Of a DNA stretch of 64,000 nucleotides, positions 15,345 through 24,053 are shown in pieces; within the stretch, counting starts at the first letter, position 1; each line of letters opens with the position of its first letter. Source of the stretch: Erysipelotrichales bacterium (GTDB lineage: Bacteria; Bacillota_I; Bacilli_A; Erysipelotrichales; Erysipelotrichaceae); the NCBI GenBank assembly GCA_910575705.1, contig CAJTFG010000003.1, positions 62,001 to 126,000 of the forward strand, given 5' to 3'. The position numbers were made by a program, and so were the translations under genes. The notes beneath the pieces were generated by a model. It made no database searches. It saw nothing but the letters and a program-made list of their open reading frames with translations, and was not told where the DNA came from.

Positions 15345-17664
15345 GATGCTTGCCTTTCTGTTTCAAGGTAACTACAGTAGCTCCCAGACCGCCTTCTCCT
15401 TGCACGCCTACACGATAGCTCTCCACACGGGAATTGCGTTTCAGATAATCATGAACACCTTGCCGCAGTGCCCCAGTACCGTTTCCATGAATGATACGTA
15501 CCTGATACACCTTTGCCAAAACAGCATTATCTAAATATTTATCAATGACGGGAATCGCCTCACCGACACGCATACCGATAACATTCAATTCCATGGAAAA
15601 AGAAGAAACGACCGTTTTCTGATAAGACGACGTTTGCTTTTTTTTCTTTGTCCTCTGTGCCGGTTGCAGTTTGGTAAAGGGAACCTTCATCTTCATTCCG
15701 TTTACATCCACGATCGCTTTATCTTTTGAAATCTCTATAATATCCCCATGGTAGCCATACTCTTCCAAACGTACGTAATCTCCTTTATGAAATTCATGGA
15801 TCGTCGGCCTTTCTTCATCACGAGGAGCTTCCATAACGGTCTCCAGCTCTTTTTTCAAGCGTATATATTCATGCGGCTTTGCGTCCTTATGCATCGCTTT
15901 CAGACGTTCGATGATCGCCTCTGCTTCCTCCATCTTTTCCATATATTCCCGCAAAGCTTCTTCCTTCACTTTCGACAGTGCTTTATCTTTCTGCAATGCC
16001 AGTTCCTGTTCTTGTCTTCGCAAAGAAATCTGCAATTCTTTCACATCCGCAAGACGCAGTTCCATCTTCTCTTTCAGTTGCTGATGTTCCGCAATCGTAT
16101 GCTCCATCGTTTCCATCAGGCGATCACTGTCACTTTTCTGTTGTTCCTTAAACGCTTTCGCATAAGCGATGATATCCTTTGAAAGTCCATAACGAGATGC
16201 AATTTCAAACGCATTGGAAGAACCGCTGATCCCTTCCTGATACACATAAGTAGGGCGCATCTGTTCCAAATCAAAAACAACGCTGGAAAGCAAAACATCC
16301 TCGTGCATAGCTCCGTATTTTTTCAATGCCGAATAATGCGTAGAAGCGGCACACATGACGCCTTTTTTGCGCAGTGCTTCCAATATGGCGACGGCGAGAG
16401 CTTCCCCTTCTTTCGGATCCGTACCGCTTCCTAATTCATCCAAGATGACAAAAGAGCGCTCCGTAGCATGCGCGCATATATAAGAAAGCTTGGAAATATG
16501 CGCTGAAAATGTTGATAATGATTCTTGAATGGATTGGGTGTCTCCGATATCGGCAAACAGTTGATCAAAAACAGGAAAAACGGCCTCTTCCGCGCAGACC
16601 GGCATACCGGCCATCGTCAATGCGGCAAAAAGGCCCATCGTTTTCAAAGCCACCGTCTTACCGCCGGTGTTGGAACCGGTGATGATCAATAACCGCTTGG
16701 GATCTCGTATCTCATAAGTATTAGCAACGACGCTCTTTCGATCAATCAGCGGATGACGGGCATTTTTTATATAGAGACGGTTTCCTTTCGAAAGAACACT
16801 GCCAATACAGCCATCCACGTCCTTGCACCACAATGCCTTCGCACATAAAGCATCCAACAAAGCAAACGTCTCCTGATTGCCTAAAAGGGTATCCCGATGT
16901 TTTTTTACCAACTGTGAAAGCTGAAACAAGATCCGCATCACCTCTTCTTGTTCCTTGCTACGCAAAGACTGCAGACGATTATTCAGCAACAGCAACCCTT
17001 CCGGCTCTAGATATACGGTTTGCCCCGATGCGCTCTCACCATGGATAAATCCTTTCAAAGAGTGCTTTTCTGAAGTTTTCACAAGAACGCAAATACGATC
17101 ATTTCGTTTTGTCGTAATCGTATCCATCAAAAGTGCACTGTGACGGGAAATAAAACGCTGAACCTCTTTCGCGATATCTCCTTCACATAAACGAATCTCC
17201 TTGCGGATGCGCTGTAATGCAGAAGACGCATGATCATAAAGGACGCAATCATGGGATATCGCTGCACTTACAGCAACGGATAATTCATCATCCATATGTA
17301 AGGATGTACACAATTCATCGATCTCCGGTGTATCTAATTCGCTTTCTTTTATATAGCGATATATATTCCTGCATACCTCACTCTGCTTTGCAATGCATAC
17401 GAGCTCCCGCTCATTCAAAGTACGATCCTTAGAAGCGGCGATCACCGCTTCCTCGATATCCGCAATGCCGAAAAACGGCATATTGCCACAATGCGTGATC
17501 AGTGCATATGCTTCCCTAGTACGTGCCAGCTCTCTTCTAATCCGCCATTCATCAAACATCGGTTTTGCTTCCACAATGATTGCTTTCCCTAAGGAAAAAG
17601 CGCAGTATGCAGCTACTGCGTCTTTTACCACATGAAATTCCAACATCTGATATTGTTCGTTCAT
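15337..17664 (-). CDS. mutS2: MutS2 endonuclease / ribosome-rescue ATPase
   Basis: A 775-residue MutS2 without the mismatch-binding domain of MutS. The Walker A motif is ITGSNTGGKTVALKTMG (about 329-345), followed by ILDELGSGTDPKEGEALA (Walker B), a long coiled coil (about 505-610) and a C-terminal Smr nuclease domain with VRIIHGNGTGALRQGVHDYL. MutS2 limits recombination and, in Bacillus, acts on collided ribosomes. It lies between cvpA and uvrC as in Bacillus relatives. Confidence 0.96.
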   Translation of the reverse strand: MNEQYQMLEFHVVKDAVAAYCAFSLGKAIIVEAKPMFDEWRIRRELARTREAYALITHCGNMPFFGIADIEEAVIAASKDRTLNERELVCIAKQSEVCRNIYRYIKESELDTPEIDELCTSLHMDDELSVAVSAAISHDCVLYDHASSALQRIRKEIRLCEGDIAKEVQRFISRHSALLMDTITTKRNDRICVLVKTSEKHSLKGFIHGESASGQTVYLEPEGLLLLNNRLQSLRSKEQEEVMRILFQLSQLVKKHRDTLLGNQETFALLDALCAKALWCKDVDGCIGSVLSKGNRLYIKNARHPLIDRKSVVANTYEIRDPKRLLIITGSNTGGKTVALKTMGLFAALTMAGMPVCAEEAVFPVFDQLFADIGDTQSIQESLSTFSAHISKLSYICAHATERSFVILDELGSGTDPKEGEALAVAILEALRKKGVMCAASTHYSALKKYGAMHEDVLLSSVVFDLEQMRPTYVYQEGISGSSNAFEIASRYGLSKDIIAYAKAFKEQQKSDSDRLMETMEHTIAEHQQLKEKMELRLADVKELQISLRRQEQELALQKDKALSKVKEEALREYMEKMEEAEAIIERLKAMHKDAKPHEYIRLKKELETVMEAPRDEERPTIHEFHKGDYVRLEEYGYHGDIIEISKDKAIVDVNGMKMKVPFTKLQPAQRTKKKKQTSSYQKTVVSSFSMELNVIGMRVGEAIPVIDKYLDNAVLAKVYQVRIIHGNGTGALRQGVHDYLKRNSRVESYRVGVQGEGGLGATVVTLKQKGKHHG

Positions 17665-17665
17665 A

Positions 17666-18340
17666 TCAATTCCTCAATTCACTCAGAAACTCCTGAATCT
17701 GCTGTTCGCTCATTTCCTGCGATTTCAGCCATTCCACGATCTTATCGATATCATCCTGATTCAACTGAGCAGAAGGTGTCAACAGCTTTTGAATGCTCTG
17801 CCACTGTGCCATCGGGTCTTCCATAAAAAACATAATGCTTTCCGTCAATGTGTTCGTCGTTTTTAAAACAGAATGCTCGATGACATCCGTACCGTTCACA
17901 AACAGCGGCGCACGGAAAATCAATGTGACGACCACAAGCAGGATAACGCCTTGCAGCAAGCCGAAAAGCACACCTAACAGCTTGTTGACCTCCGCAATGA
18001 TCGGGATGGCACTGATCTCACTGCAAATCGGTTTAATCAGCAATATCAAAAAGCTCAATACGACAAACAATACGATAAATACGGTAAACTTATTCAGCGT
18101 ATCATAGACATAAGGCGCTAAAAACGCAGCTGATAAGGGAATTACATCTCTTGGAAAAAGATCCAGTTTAGCAGCAACCACCGGGGCTGCCACCCATGAA
18201 ACGATCCCGATCAAAATGAATCCGATACACCCCAGCGCTTTCACGATAAAACCGTCACGGTAGCCGCTATATATGGAAAGCAGAAGAATCGCCAAAACCG
18301 CGATGTTCAGCCATAATATCTTATCTACAGGAAAAAGCAT
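17666..18340 (-). CDS. CvpA family membrane protein
   Basis: A 224-residue protein with four N-terminal membrane helices. The CvpA pattern is seen in NIAVLAILLLSIYSGYRDGFIV at the start and INKLLG-type ELNKLLGVLFGLLQGVILLVV near 115-135. The last 70 residues are soluble and Gln-rich (LNQDDIDKIVEWLKSQEMSEQQIQEFL). The gene lies directly before mutS2, the same place as yshB in Bacillus. The function is not firmly known for Firmicutes. Confidence 0.88.
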   Translation of the reverse strand: MLFPVDKILWLNIAVLAILLLSIYSGYRDGFIVKALGCIGFILIGIVSWVAAPVVAAKLDLFPRDVIPLSAAFLAPYVYDTLNKFTVFIVLFVVLSFLILLIKPICSEISAIPIIAEVNKLLGVLFGLLQGVILLVVVTLIFRAPLFVNGTDVIEHSVLKTTNTLTESIMFFMEDPMAQWQSIQKLLTPSAQLNQDDIDKIVEWLKSQEMSEQQIQEFLSELRN

Positions 18341-18527
18341 AACGTCACCTCATTCTATGTATATTATTCGATCCATCATCACATGGTATCCATGTTTTTT
18401 TATTTTACCATACTTCCGTCCAAATGTTTACTGTTTTCATACGCATCTTTCATCAGACATATTCGTTTTCTCATCTCGAACTGTCCCTTTCCTTGTGGTA
18501 TAATAAATCATACAAAAGGAGATATCT

Positions 18528-19433
18528 ATGAGCACTATAACCGTTCGTCTAAGCGATAAAGAACTGCAGGAACTGAAAGAGCGTTACCCGCAGGCAGAAT
18601 ACCGTAAAAAACCTCCTTACGGTTTATTTCAATTCAAATTGAGCGATTGCATGGTAACCGCCTATACGAGCCGAAAAGTCGTTTTCCAAGGAGAAGGTGC
18701 AGAATTCCATGCCAGCGGATACTTGCGGCTAAAAGAATCCAAAGATGCCGTATGGCAAAATGCGGCTCCGCAAAACATAAACACCTTCCCGCAATGCGGA
18801 AGCGATGAGGTCGGTACCGGTGATTATTTCGGACCGATCGTCGTCTGTGCCGCCTATATCAAAGAAGAAGACCTTCCCTTTCTGGCTTCCCTTCAGATCC
18901 AGGATTCCAAAGAGGTTCCAGATAAACGCATCCGTGAGTTAGGACCTATCCTAATGGAACGCCTCCCTCATAGCGTCTTGATCTTAGATAATAAGAAATA
19001 CAATGAAATCCATGAACATCAAAACATGGTAGCGATCAAAAGCAAACTGCACAATCAGGCTTATATCAATCTGGAACGCAAAGTGATCCGTCTTCCAGAA
19101 TATGTGATCGTCGATCAATTCGCACCATCCAACATTTATTTCCGCTATTTAAAAAAGGAAAAAAGGATCATTCGCTCCGTGTACTTTGAAACTAAAGCGG
19201 AAAACAAATACATATCCGTAGCATGCGCTTCCATCATCGCCCGCTACGCTTTCCTCATCTGCTTTGATGCGATGTGTGAAAAATACCAGTTTTCTTTCCG
19301 TAAAGGGGCGGGAACATATGTCGATGAAAACATAAAGGAATTTCTTCAGCAGTATCCTAAAAAAGAGCTTCGCAATGTAGCGAAACTTCATTTTGCCAAT
19401 ACGCTGAAAGCCGATGTCTTTTTTCCGCAATAA
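18528..19433 (+). CDS. rnhC: Ribonuclease HIII
   Basis: RNase HIII removes RNA from RNA-DNA hybrids and embedded ribonucleotides. The 301-residue protein has an N-terminal substrate-binding TBP-like domain (about 1-85) and a type 2 RNase H domain beginning at GSDEVGTGDYFGPIVVCAAY (catalytic D and E, about 88-107), with further acidic residues in VIVDQF and the late CFDAMCEK. Read away from cvpA. A GGAGATATCT ribosome site and a TATAAT box (about 18501-18506) lie upstream. Confidence 0.95.
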   Translation: MSTITVRLSDKELQELKERYPQAEYRKKPPYGLFQFKLSDCMVTAYTSRKVVFQGEGAEFHASGYLRLKESKDAVWQNAAPQNINTFPQCGSDEVGTGDYFGPIVVCAAYIKEEDLPFLASLQIQDSKEVPDKRIRELGPILMERLPHSVLILDNKKYNEIHEHQNMVAIKSKLHNQAYINLERKVIRLPEYVIVDQFAPSNIYFRYLKKEKRIIRSVYFETKAENKYISVACASIIARYAFLICFDAMCEKYQFSFRKGAGTYVDENIKEFLQQYPKKELRNVAKLHFANTLKADVFFPQ

Positions 19434-19435
19434 AT

Positions 19436-19459
19436 AAAAACAGGGGCAAATGCCCCTTT
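19436..19459. terminator. Bidirectional terminator between rnhC and the dCMP deaminase gene
   Basis: AGGGGCA/TGCCCCT with a two-base loop, A-run on one side and a short T-run on the other. Confidence 0.7.
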
Positions 19460-19940
19460 AATAATCCGTTTTAGATATTTCCAGCTTCATAGCGTAAGGA
19501 AGCTGCACAAGTTCCACACCAGCTGCCTTCAACATGCGCTTGCTGGCTTTCGTTCCATCTGTATCCGCATATTTATCCGATTCATACACAATACGGCTGA
19601 TCCCGCTTTGAATGATCGCTTTAGCACATTCGTTGCACGGAAACAGCGACACATATATGCTACAGCCGCTCAAATTTGTCGTACTGTTTAAAATCGCATT
19701 CAATTCCGCATGAACGACAAACGGATATTTGGTACAAGCGAAGTCCCCTTCTCTCTCCCATGGAAATTCATCGTCATCACAGCCATTTGGGAAACCGTTG
19801 TATCCGATACCTACAACACGGTGTTCCGGGCTTACGATCGCCGCGCCTACTTGCGTATTGGGGTCTTTGCTTCTCTTTGCGCTCAGATGCGCAAGCCCCA
19901 TAAAGTATTCATCCCAGCTCAATACATCGTTACGTTTCAT
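19458..19940 (-). CDS. Deoxycytidylate (dCMP) deaminase
   Basis: A 160-residue zinc deaminase that turns dCMP into dUMP for thymidylate synthesis. The zinc site is VVHAELNAIL (H and catalytic E) together with SLFPCNECAKAI (two Cys). KDPNTQVGAAIVSP and GIGYNGFPNGCDDDE are the nucleotide-binding stretches of the ComEB/DCTD group. Its ATG overlaps the rhomboid stop as ATGA. Confidence 0.93.
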   Translation of the reverse strand: MKRNDVLSWDEYFMGLAHLSAKRSKDPNTQVGAAIVSPEHRVVGIGYNGFPNGCDDDEFPWEREGDFACTKYPFVVHAELNAILNSTTNLSGCSIYVSLFPCNECAKAIIQSGISRIVYESDKYADTDGTKASKRMLKAAGVELVQLPYAMKLEISKTDY

Positions 19941-21181
19941 CTTACCATTCCTTTCTCATACATCCACTGAAAATTCGCTTCCATCGTTTCCGCATAGCCA
20001 TCCCAACCGGCTTCTTCAAAGCCTTGAATGATACGAGCGTCCAGTTCTTTATTTAACGGTTCCACACGCTGTATCCTGCCGGCAAAAAAGGCCAAGCATA
20101 CCGTTAAAAGAACAAACGATATCGCACTATGCAGTTTCAGGCTTTTCCATCGCTTCGCATTTCCCAGCATCACACCGAGAAATCCACCGGCTGCTACCGC
20201 TCCCACATTGCCGATCATCGATACATCCGGCACCATCATAAGGAACAAATTGAGAAGTCCCATGCGCAAGGCGCTGTTTCTCACCGCCGGTATCCGCAAA
20301 GAGCCGTTTCCTGCCAGTGCCGTAAAATAAGCCGCCGTCAGTCCGAAGATACCGCCGCCGATCCCCACATTTAAAATATTTCCGTCTGCACAAAAGGCGA
20401 ACATGTTACCGATCCACATCGACAGCAAAAAAATCGCAGCATAATGAAGCGGTTTATACAGCTTTTCACATAATACCCCAATGCTGTACAATACGGAAAG
20501 ATTCATCAGCAGATGAAAGATATCAACATGAAGAAATCCAGTTGTAAAGATCCTCCAATATTCCTTCATCGCCACAACGCTCATCTTATAATATGCTCCA
20601 CTGGCAATCAACCCTGTCGCTAGATCATCAAAATACATTACGCATGCTTGAACGGCAGCAAAACCGATGATACAAAGAATACCGATGCCTGCCGTGACCT
20701 TAGGCGTCCGTATCCGCATATTGCGGCGGACTTTTTTCAGCTGCTGCGCTTCGTATTCTTCTAATGAACGCATAAGAGAAGCGCATTCGCTCTGACGATC
20801 CTCTACATCAAATACCGCCTGCTCAATTCCCGAAAAGTTAGCCGCGGACGCGATATCTTTCATCGCATCGGGCACCGGATACTGAACAACATATTCCCTG
20901 TCAAAAGCAGTACTGGATGAATTCGTATTCAGAAGCAGCAATTTCCCTTCTCTTCCCACAGCATCCAAGATCGCCCGATGAACATTTCTAAGATACATCT
21001 CATCGACATATGTTTCATCGGATATGCAAATAACGGGATATTGGGCATGAGCCGGATTCAATAACCAGAAATCTTTTTTCTGATTTTGGATACGTACCAT
21101 CTGATACTGATATCGAGTTATAAAATAGTGCAGCAGCTGATATGCATACACATCACTTTTTGTATACTGCAAAAGCATCAT
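19937..21181 (-). CDS. Rhomboid-family membrane protein without the catalytic Ser-His pair
   Basis: A 414-residue protein: N-terminal soluble region (1 to about 155, as in YqgP/GluP), then a six- or seven-helix rhomboid domain. The fold markers are kept: YWRIFTTGFLHVDIFHLLMN (about 208-227) and LYSIGVLCEK. The active site is not: the GxSG motif reads GIGGGIFG, so G275 replaces Ser, and the HLGG helix reads GNVGAVAAGGFLG, with N325 where His is expected. It should not be a serine protease, but may still bind or guide membrane clients, as pseudorhomboids do. ATGA overlaps with rluD before and the deaminase gene after suggest one operon. Confidence 0.88.
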   Translation of the reverse strand: MMLLQYTKSDVYAYQLLHYFITRYQYQMVRIQNQKKDFWLLNPAHAQYPVICISDETYVDEMYLRNVHRAILDAVGREGKLLLLNTNSSSTAFDREYVVQYPVPDAMKDIASAANFSGIEQAVFDVEDRQSECASLMRSLEEYEAQQLKKVRRNMRIRTPKVTAGIGILCIIGFAAVQACVMYFDDLATGLIASGAYYKMSVVAMKEYWRIFTTGFLHVDIFHLLMNLSVLYSIGVLCEKLYKPLHYAAIFLLSMWIGNMFAFCADGNILNVGIGGGIFGLTAAYFTALAGNGSLRIPAVRNSALRMGLLNLFLMMVPDVSMIGNVGAVAAGGFLGVMLGNAKRWKSLKLHSAISFVLLTVCLAFFAGRIQRVEPLNKELDARIIQGFEEAGWDGYAETMEANFQWMYEKGMVR

Positions 21182-22095
21182 CTCTTTTCTTCTCTTAACG
21201 TTTGTAAAACATTCTGAAATATATCCGGTTCTTCCGCCTGAACAGTGATCGTTTCCTTCGTTGTCGGATGTACGAAACGCAATTCACAGGCATGGAGCAA
21301 TTGTCCGCCCGTTTGTATCGTACGGCGCATAGCATATTTCATATCGCCAACGACCGGATGCTTGATATATTGCATATGAACGCGTATTTGATGCGTTCGT
21401 CCTGTTTCTAAGCGGCATTCCACAAGCGTATATGCCGAAAAGCGTTCCAATACACGAAAATGCGTCCGCGCTTCTTTAGAATTCACAGCCGTTACCGTCA
21501 TCTTCTGACGATCTTTTTCATCTCTTCCGATCGGAGCGTCGATCGTTCCATAATCATGCTCCAAAACACCGTGCAGCAACGCATGATAGACACGGTAAAG
21601 CGTTTTATCCTTAAGCTGGGCCGACAATGCAGCATGCGCTTGATCGTTTTTCGCCACAACGATCAGGCCGCTCGTATCCTTATCAATGCGATGGACGATC
21701 CCCGGACGAAGTACGCCGTTGATACCCGACAGATCTTTACAATGATACAGCAGCGCGTTGACCAAGGTTCCGTCAGGATTCCCGTTCGCTGGATGTACGA
21801 CCATTCCACGCGGTTTATTAACAACGATGACATCTGCATCCTCATAGCGGATATCCAGGGGGATATCTTCTGGAAGGACTTGCAATTCCTCGTTATCCGG
21901 GATAGAAAAGCAAACCTCATCTCCCTTTTTTACCTTGAAATTGCATTTTCGTACCGTCCCGTTTACCTGTGCTTTTCCTTCCTCGATAAGCTGCTGCACT
22001 CTCGTTCTTGAAATATCATCTGCCAACATGCATACACACTTATCCAGCCTCATCATATGCTGCTCTTCTTCCATTATCCAAACATATTCCTTCAT
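21178..22095 (-). CDS. rluD: RluD-type 23S rRNA pseudouridine synthase
   Basis: A 305-residue enzyme with an N-terminal S4 RNA-binding domain (MRLDKCVCMLADDISRTRVQQLIEEGKAQVNG) and the catalytic domain with HRIDKDTSGLIVVAKND, whose Asp is the nucleophile. VNKPRGMVVHPANG and LETGRTHQIRVHM are further family motifs. I place the start at 22095, where ATGA overlaps the lspA stop; the frame stays open upstream, but that part lies inside lspA. The pairing lspA-rluD is common in Firmicutes. RluD modifies helix 69 positions in other species; exact sites are inferred. Confidence 0.94.
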   Translation of the reverse strand: MKEYVWIMEEEQHMMRLDKCVCMLADDISRTRVQQLIEEGKAQVNGTVRKCNFKVKKGDEVCFSIPDNEELQVLPEDIPLDIRYEDADVIVVNKPRGMVVHPANGNPDGTLVNALLYHCKDLSGINGVLRPGIVHRIDKDTSGLIVVAKNDQAHAALSAQLKDKTLYRVYHALLHGVLEHDYGTIDAPIGRDEKDRQKMTVTAVNSKEARTHFRVLERFSAYTLVECRLETGRTHQIRVHMQYIKHPVVGDMKYAMRRTIQTGGQLLHACELRFVHPTTKETITVQAEEPDIFQNVLQTLREEKR

Positions 22096-22586
22096 GTTCT
22101 GATTACTCCCATATGTTCCAACAGAATGTCCAACAAAAGCAGACCGACACCGATACACAAGAAACAATCTGCCACATTGAAAATCGGAAAATCATAACCG
22201 AATATGATAACATCCAGAAAATCACGGACATATTGAAACAGCAGACGATCGATAAAGTTTCCCAAAGCGCCTCCCATCATGAAAATGATAGCAAGCCGCG
22301 TCCATCTTTCTTCCATTTGCGTATTCTTATAAAAAAACCACAAGCCGACAACTGCCGCAATGGTAATCAGATAAAAAAAGATCATCCTTCCTTCCAAAAT
22401 ACTCCAAGCCGCTCCGGTATTTCTCGTATAGGTGATGAAAAACAACCCCCTGATCACCGGAATGCGCTGATGAAGCTCCATGCATGCATCAACGGCAAAT
22501 TTCGTGAGTTGATCAAACAGCAGGATAACTGCCAAAATACCTATATGCTTTTTCTCCATGCATACACACCTTTCAATAAACATCAT
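22092..22586 (-). CDS. lspA: Lipoprotein signal peptidase (signal peptidase II)
   Basis: LspA cleaves signal peptides of lipid-modified prolipoproteins. The 164-residue protein has four membrane helices and the catalytic Asp pair in GGALGNFIDRLLF (about 112-124) and FNVADCFLCIGV (about 135-146), with TRNTGAAWSIL as the third box. Several lipoproteins in this window (ApbE, the two PplA-like ones) would be its substrates. Confidence 0.96.
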   Translation of the reverse strand: MMFIERCVCMEKKHIGILAVILLFDQLTKFAVDACMELHQRIPVIRGLFFITYTRNTGAAWSILEGRMIFFYLITIAAVVGLWFFYKNTQMEERWTRLAIIFMMGGALGNFIDRLLFQYVRDFLDVIIFGYDFPIFNVADCFLCIGVGLLLLDILLEHMGVIRT

Positions 22587-22596
22587 TTATTATATC

Positions 22597-22643
22597 AAAA
22601 AAAAGCGCTGTGTACGCTTTTTTTATTTAATTTCCATAAGAAT
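22597..22643 (-). repeat. Terminator hairpin with shared 13-bp tag, copy 1
   Basis: AAAAGCG/CGCTTTT hairpin followed by Ts on the minus strand, preceded there by ATTCTTATGGAAA (plus 22631-22643). It lies downstream of the nim-type gene. Copy 2 is at 23378-23423 with the same tag at the same distance from the hairpin. Confidence 0.6.
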
Positions 22644-22699
22644 GTACCCATTGATAAACGTATGATAAACAAATTTTATACGTTTACAAAACATCGATA

Positions 22700-23326
22700 T
22701 CAGAAAATGTGTGCTTTCCCTATCATATAATCCACTTCTATTTCTAAAATATTCGTTGTCGTAACCATGTTATCATGATAAGGATGTTTAGGAGCCAGAT
22801 CATGTATCAGCGTCAATAATGCCGCCTTCTTCGTTTCCACATCTTCCACCTTTCGCAAGGTACCAAATACAGCAACGGAGCGATGATTGTGTGTGCCGAC
22901 ATTCAGATTGATCCCCAGATCTTCCGTTATTAAAAAAGACGCCCTCTTATCCACACCGTTTAATTTAAAACCGTTCTTCGCACAATGAAAAAATATACGG
23001 CCATCCAATAAGATATGGTTAATTCCCACACAGTAAGGGAACTCCTCACAGGTAATCGAAAGAACACCGTATTGTATCCTTCTCATCACTTCCTGACACT
23101 GCCGATAGGAAAGAAGTTTAGCAGGCATCCGTATTTTGGATGGGATCTTATGTTTTAACAAGGATTCAAAATCATCTCCGTAATGTTTAATCAGACACCC
23201 TTCTACATGTTCCCATTTGCATGTATCCTTCACAAGGATCAAATAATCTTCTTTTAAATCTTTACACTGATCTTTTCTAAAAACATATAATATCTGCTCT
23301 TGATCCAATTTCTTTATGCGCTCCAT
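22700..23326 (-). CDS. Pyridoxamine 5'-phosphate oxidase-like flavoprotein (Nim type)
   Basis: A 208-residue protein whose C-terminal half is a split-barrel flavin-binding fold: MRRIQYGVLSITCEEFPYCVGINHILLDGRIFFHCAKNGFKLN (about 90-130), followed by SVAVFGTLRKVED and the C-terminal PKHPYHDNMVTTTNILEIEVDYMIGKA. This matches the 5-nitroimidazole reductase (NimA)/PNPOx-like group. The first 75 residues are an extra N-terminal part with no recognised domain. AAGGAG lies before the ATG at 23326, so the longer upstream frame is not coding. Resistance function is not implied. Confidence 0.8.
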   Translation of the reverse strand: MERIKKLDQEQILYVFRKDQCKDLKEDYLILVKDTCKWEHVEGCLIKHYGDDFESLLKHKIPSKIRMPAKLLSYRQCQEVMRRIQYGVLSITCEEFPYCVGINHILLDGRIFFHCAKNGFKLNGVDKRASFLITEDLGINLNVGTHNHRSVAVFGTLRKVEDVETKKAALLTLIHDLAPKHPYHDNMVTTTNILEIEVDYMIGKAHIF

Positions 23327-23377
23327 AGTGATCTCCTTTTTTTCATAATACACTAAAACATTACATAGCGCAAGCAA

Positions 23378-23423
23378 AAAAAAGCGTATATATACGCTTT
23401 TCTTGGTCAGTTTCCATAAGAAT
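23378..23423 (-). repeat. Terminator hairpin with shared 13-bp tag, copy 2
   Basis: A perfect 22-base palindrome (23380-23401, AAAAGCGTATA and its complement) with a T-run on the minus strand. ATTCTTATGGAAA stands ten bases before it, as in copy 1. It closes the unit before the nim-type gene; the 23440-23579 stretch upstream is AT-rich and holds no supported gene. Confidence 0.6.
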
Positions 23424-23579
23424 ATGATCGGAAAGTTTATAAACAAGGAGGTACGAAAACAATAAATTTATCATATTCTTACGCAATGACGATGATTTCT
23501 TCTTGAAATACAAACAAAGTATAACATTAAATTTACATTTTAACAACACTTTTTTCAGTTTTTTTCTGAAAATTTTTCA

Positions 23580-24053
23580 TCAATCATATTCTACATGGAT
23601 TTTTCTACCTATCTCCGGACTGCAATGAATGATGATACGATTGTTTGAAAAGCCATTTACATTCACATAGATCTTCCTATCTTTCCAGCCTTCAACAAAA
23701 CGATCGAACATACTGTTGAAATACCGATAAGAATGATTAAAATGTTCATATCCTTCCAGATAGATCTTATTGTTTTTAATCTGTGTATTCACATGCAGCG
23801 GATACTGAATCACGATTTCATCGGATTTTTCGAGATCTTCCTGAATATCAACATATAAATAGGAATCTTCTAATAGGATTCGTATCTTATCATTGCGCAA
23901 CAGAGCTTCTGTGACTTCGACCGTCTGTTTGTTTACCGCTTCGTCATATTCCAATTCTACGATCTCAAATGTACGAAGTTCAAAAAGCATAGATGTAAAA
24001 CCGATCGTAATACAAGTAATGGAAACCGCCATACTCATCAAAAACTTTTTCAT
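23580..24053 (-). CDS. Membrane-anchored protein of the PadR/DUF1700 module
   Basis: A 157-residue protein with an N-terminal membrane anchor (KKFLMSMAVSITCITIGFTSMLF) and an outside domain rich in beta-strand patterns (DKIRILLEDSYLYVDIQE, RKIYVNVNGFSNNRIIIHC). In many Firmicutes the third gene of a PadR-DUF1700 unit encodes such a small or DUF4097-like adhesin domain; I cannot name this one with certainty. GGAGG and an ATGA overlap with the DUF1700 gene set the start at 24053. Confidence 0.7.
   Translation of the reverse strand: MKKFLMSMAVSITCITIGFTSMLFELRTFEIVELEYDEAVNKQTVEVTEALLRNDKIRILLEDSYLYVDIQEDLEKSDEIVIQYPLHVNTQIKNNKIYLEGYEHFNHSYRYFNSMFDRFVEGWKDRKIYVNVNGFSNNRIIIHCSPEIGRKIHVEYD

Noticed and set aside
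22008-22730. Plus-strand ORF of 240 codons over lspA
   Set aside because: Low-complexity, His/Gln-rich product antisense to lspA; not a plausible protein.
23361-23549. 62-codon minus-strand ORF before the nim-type gene
   Set aside because: It runs into a terminator hairpin, has no ribosome site and no conserved features.
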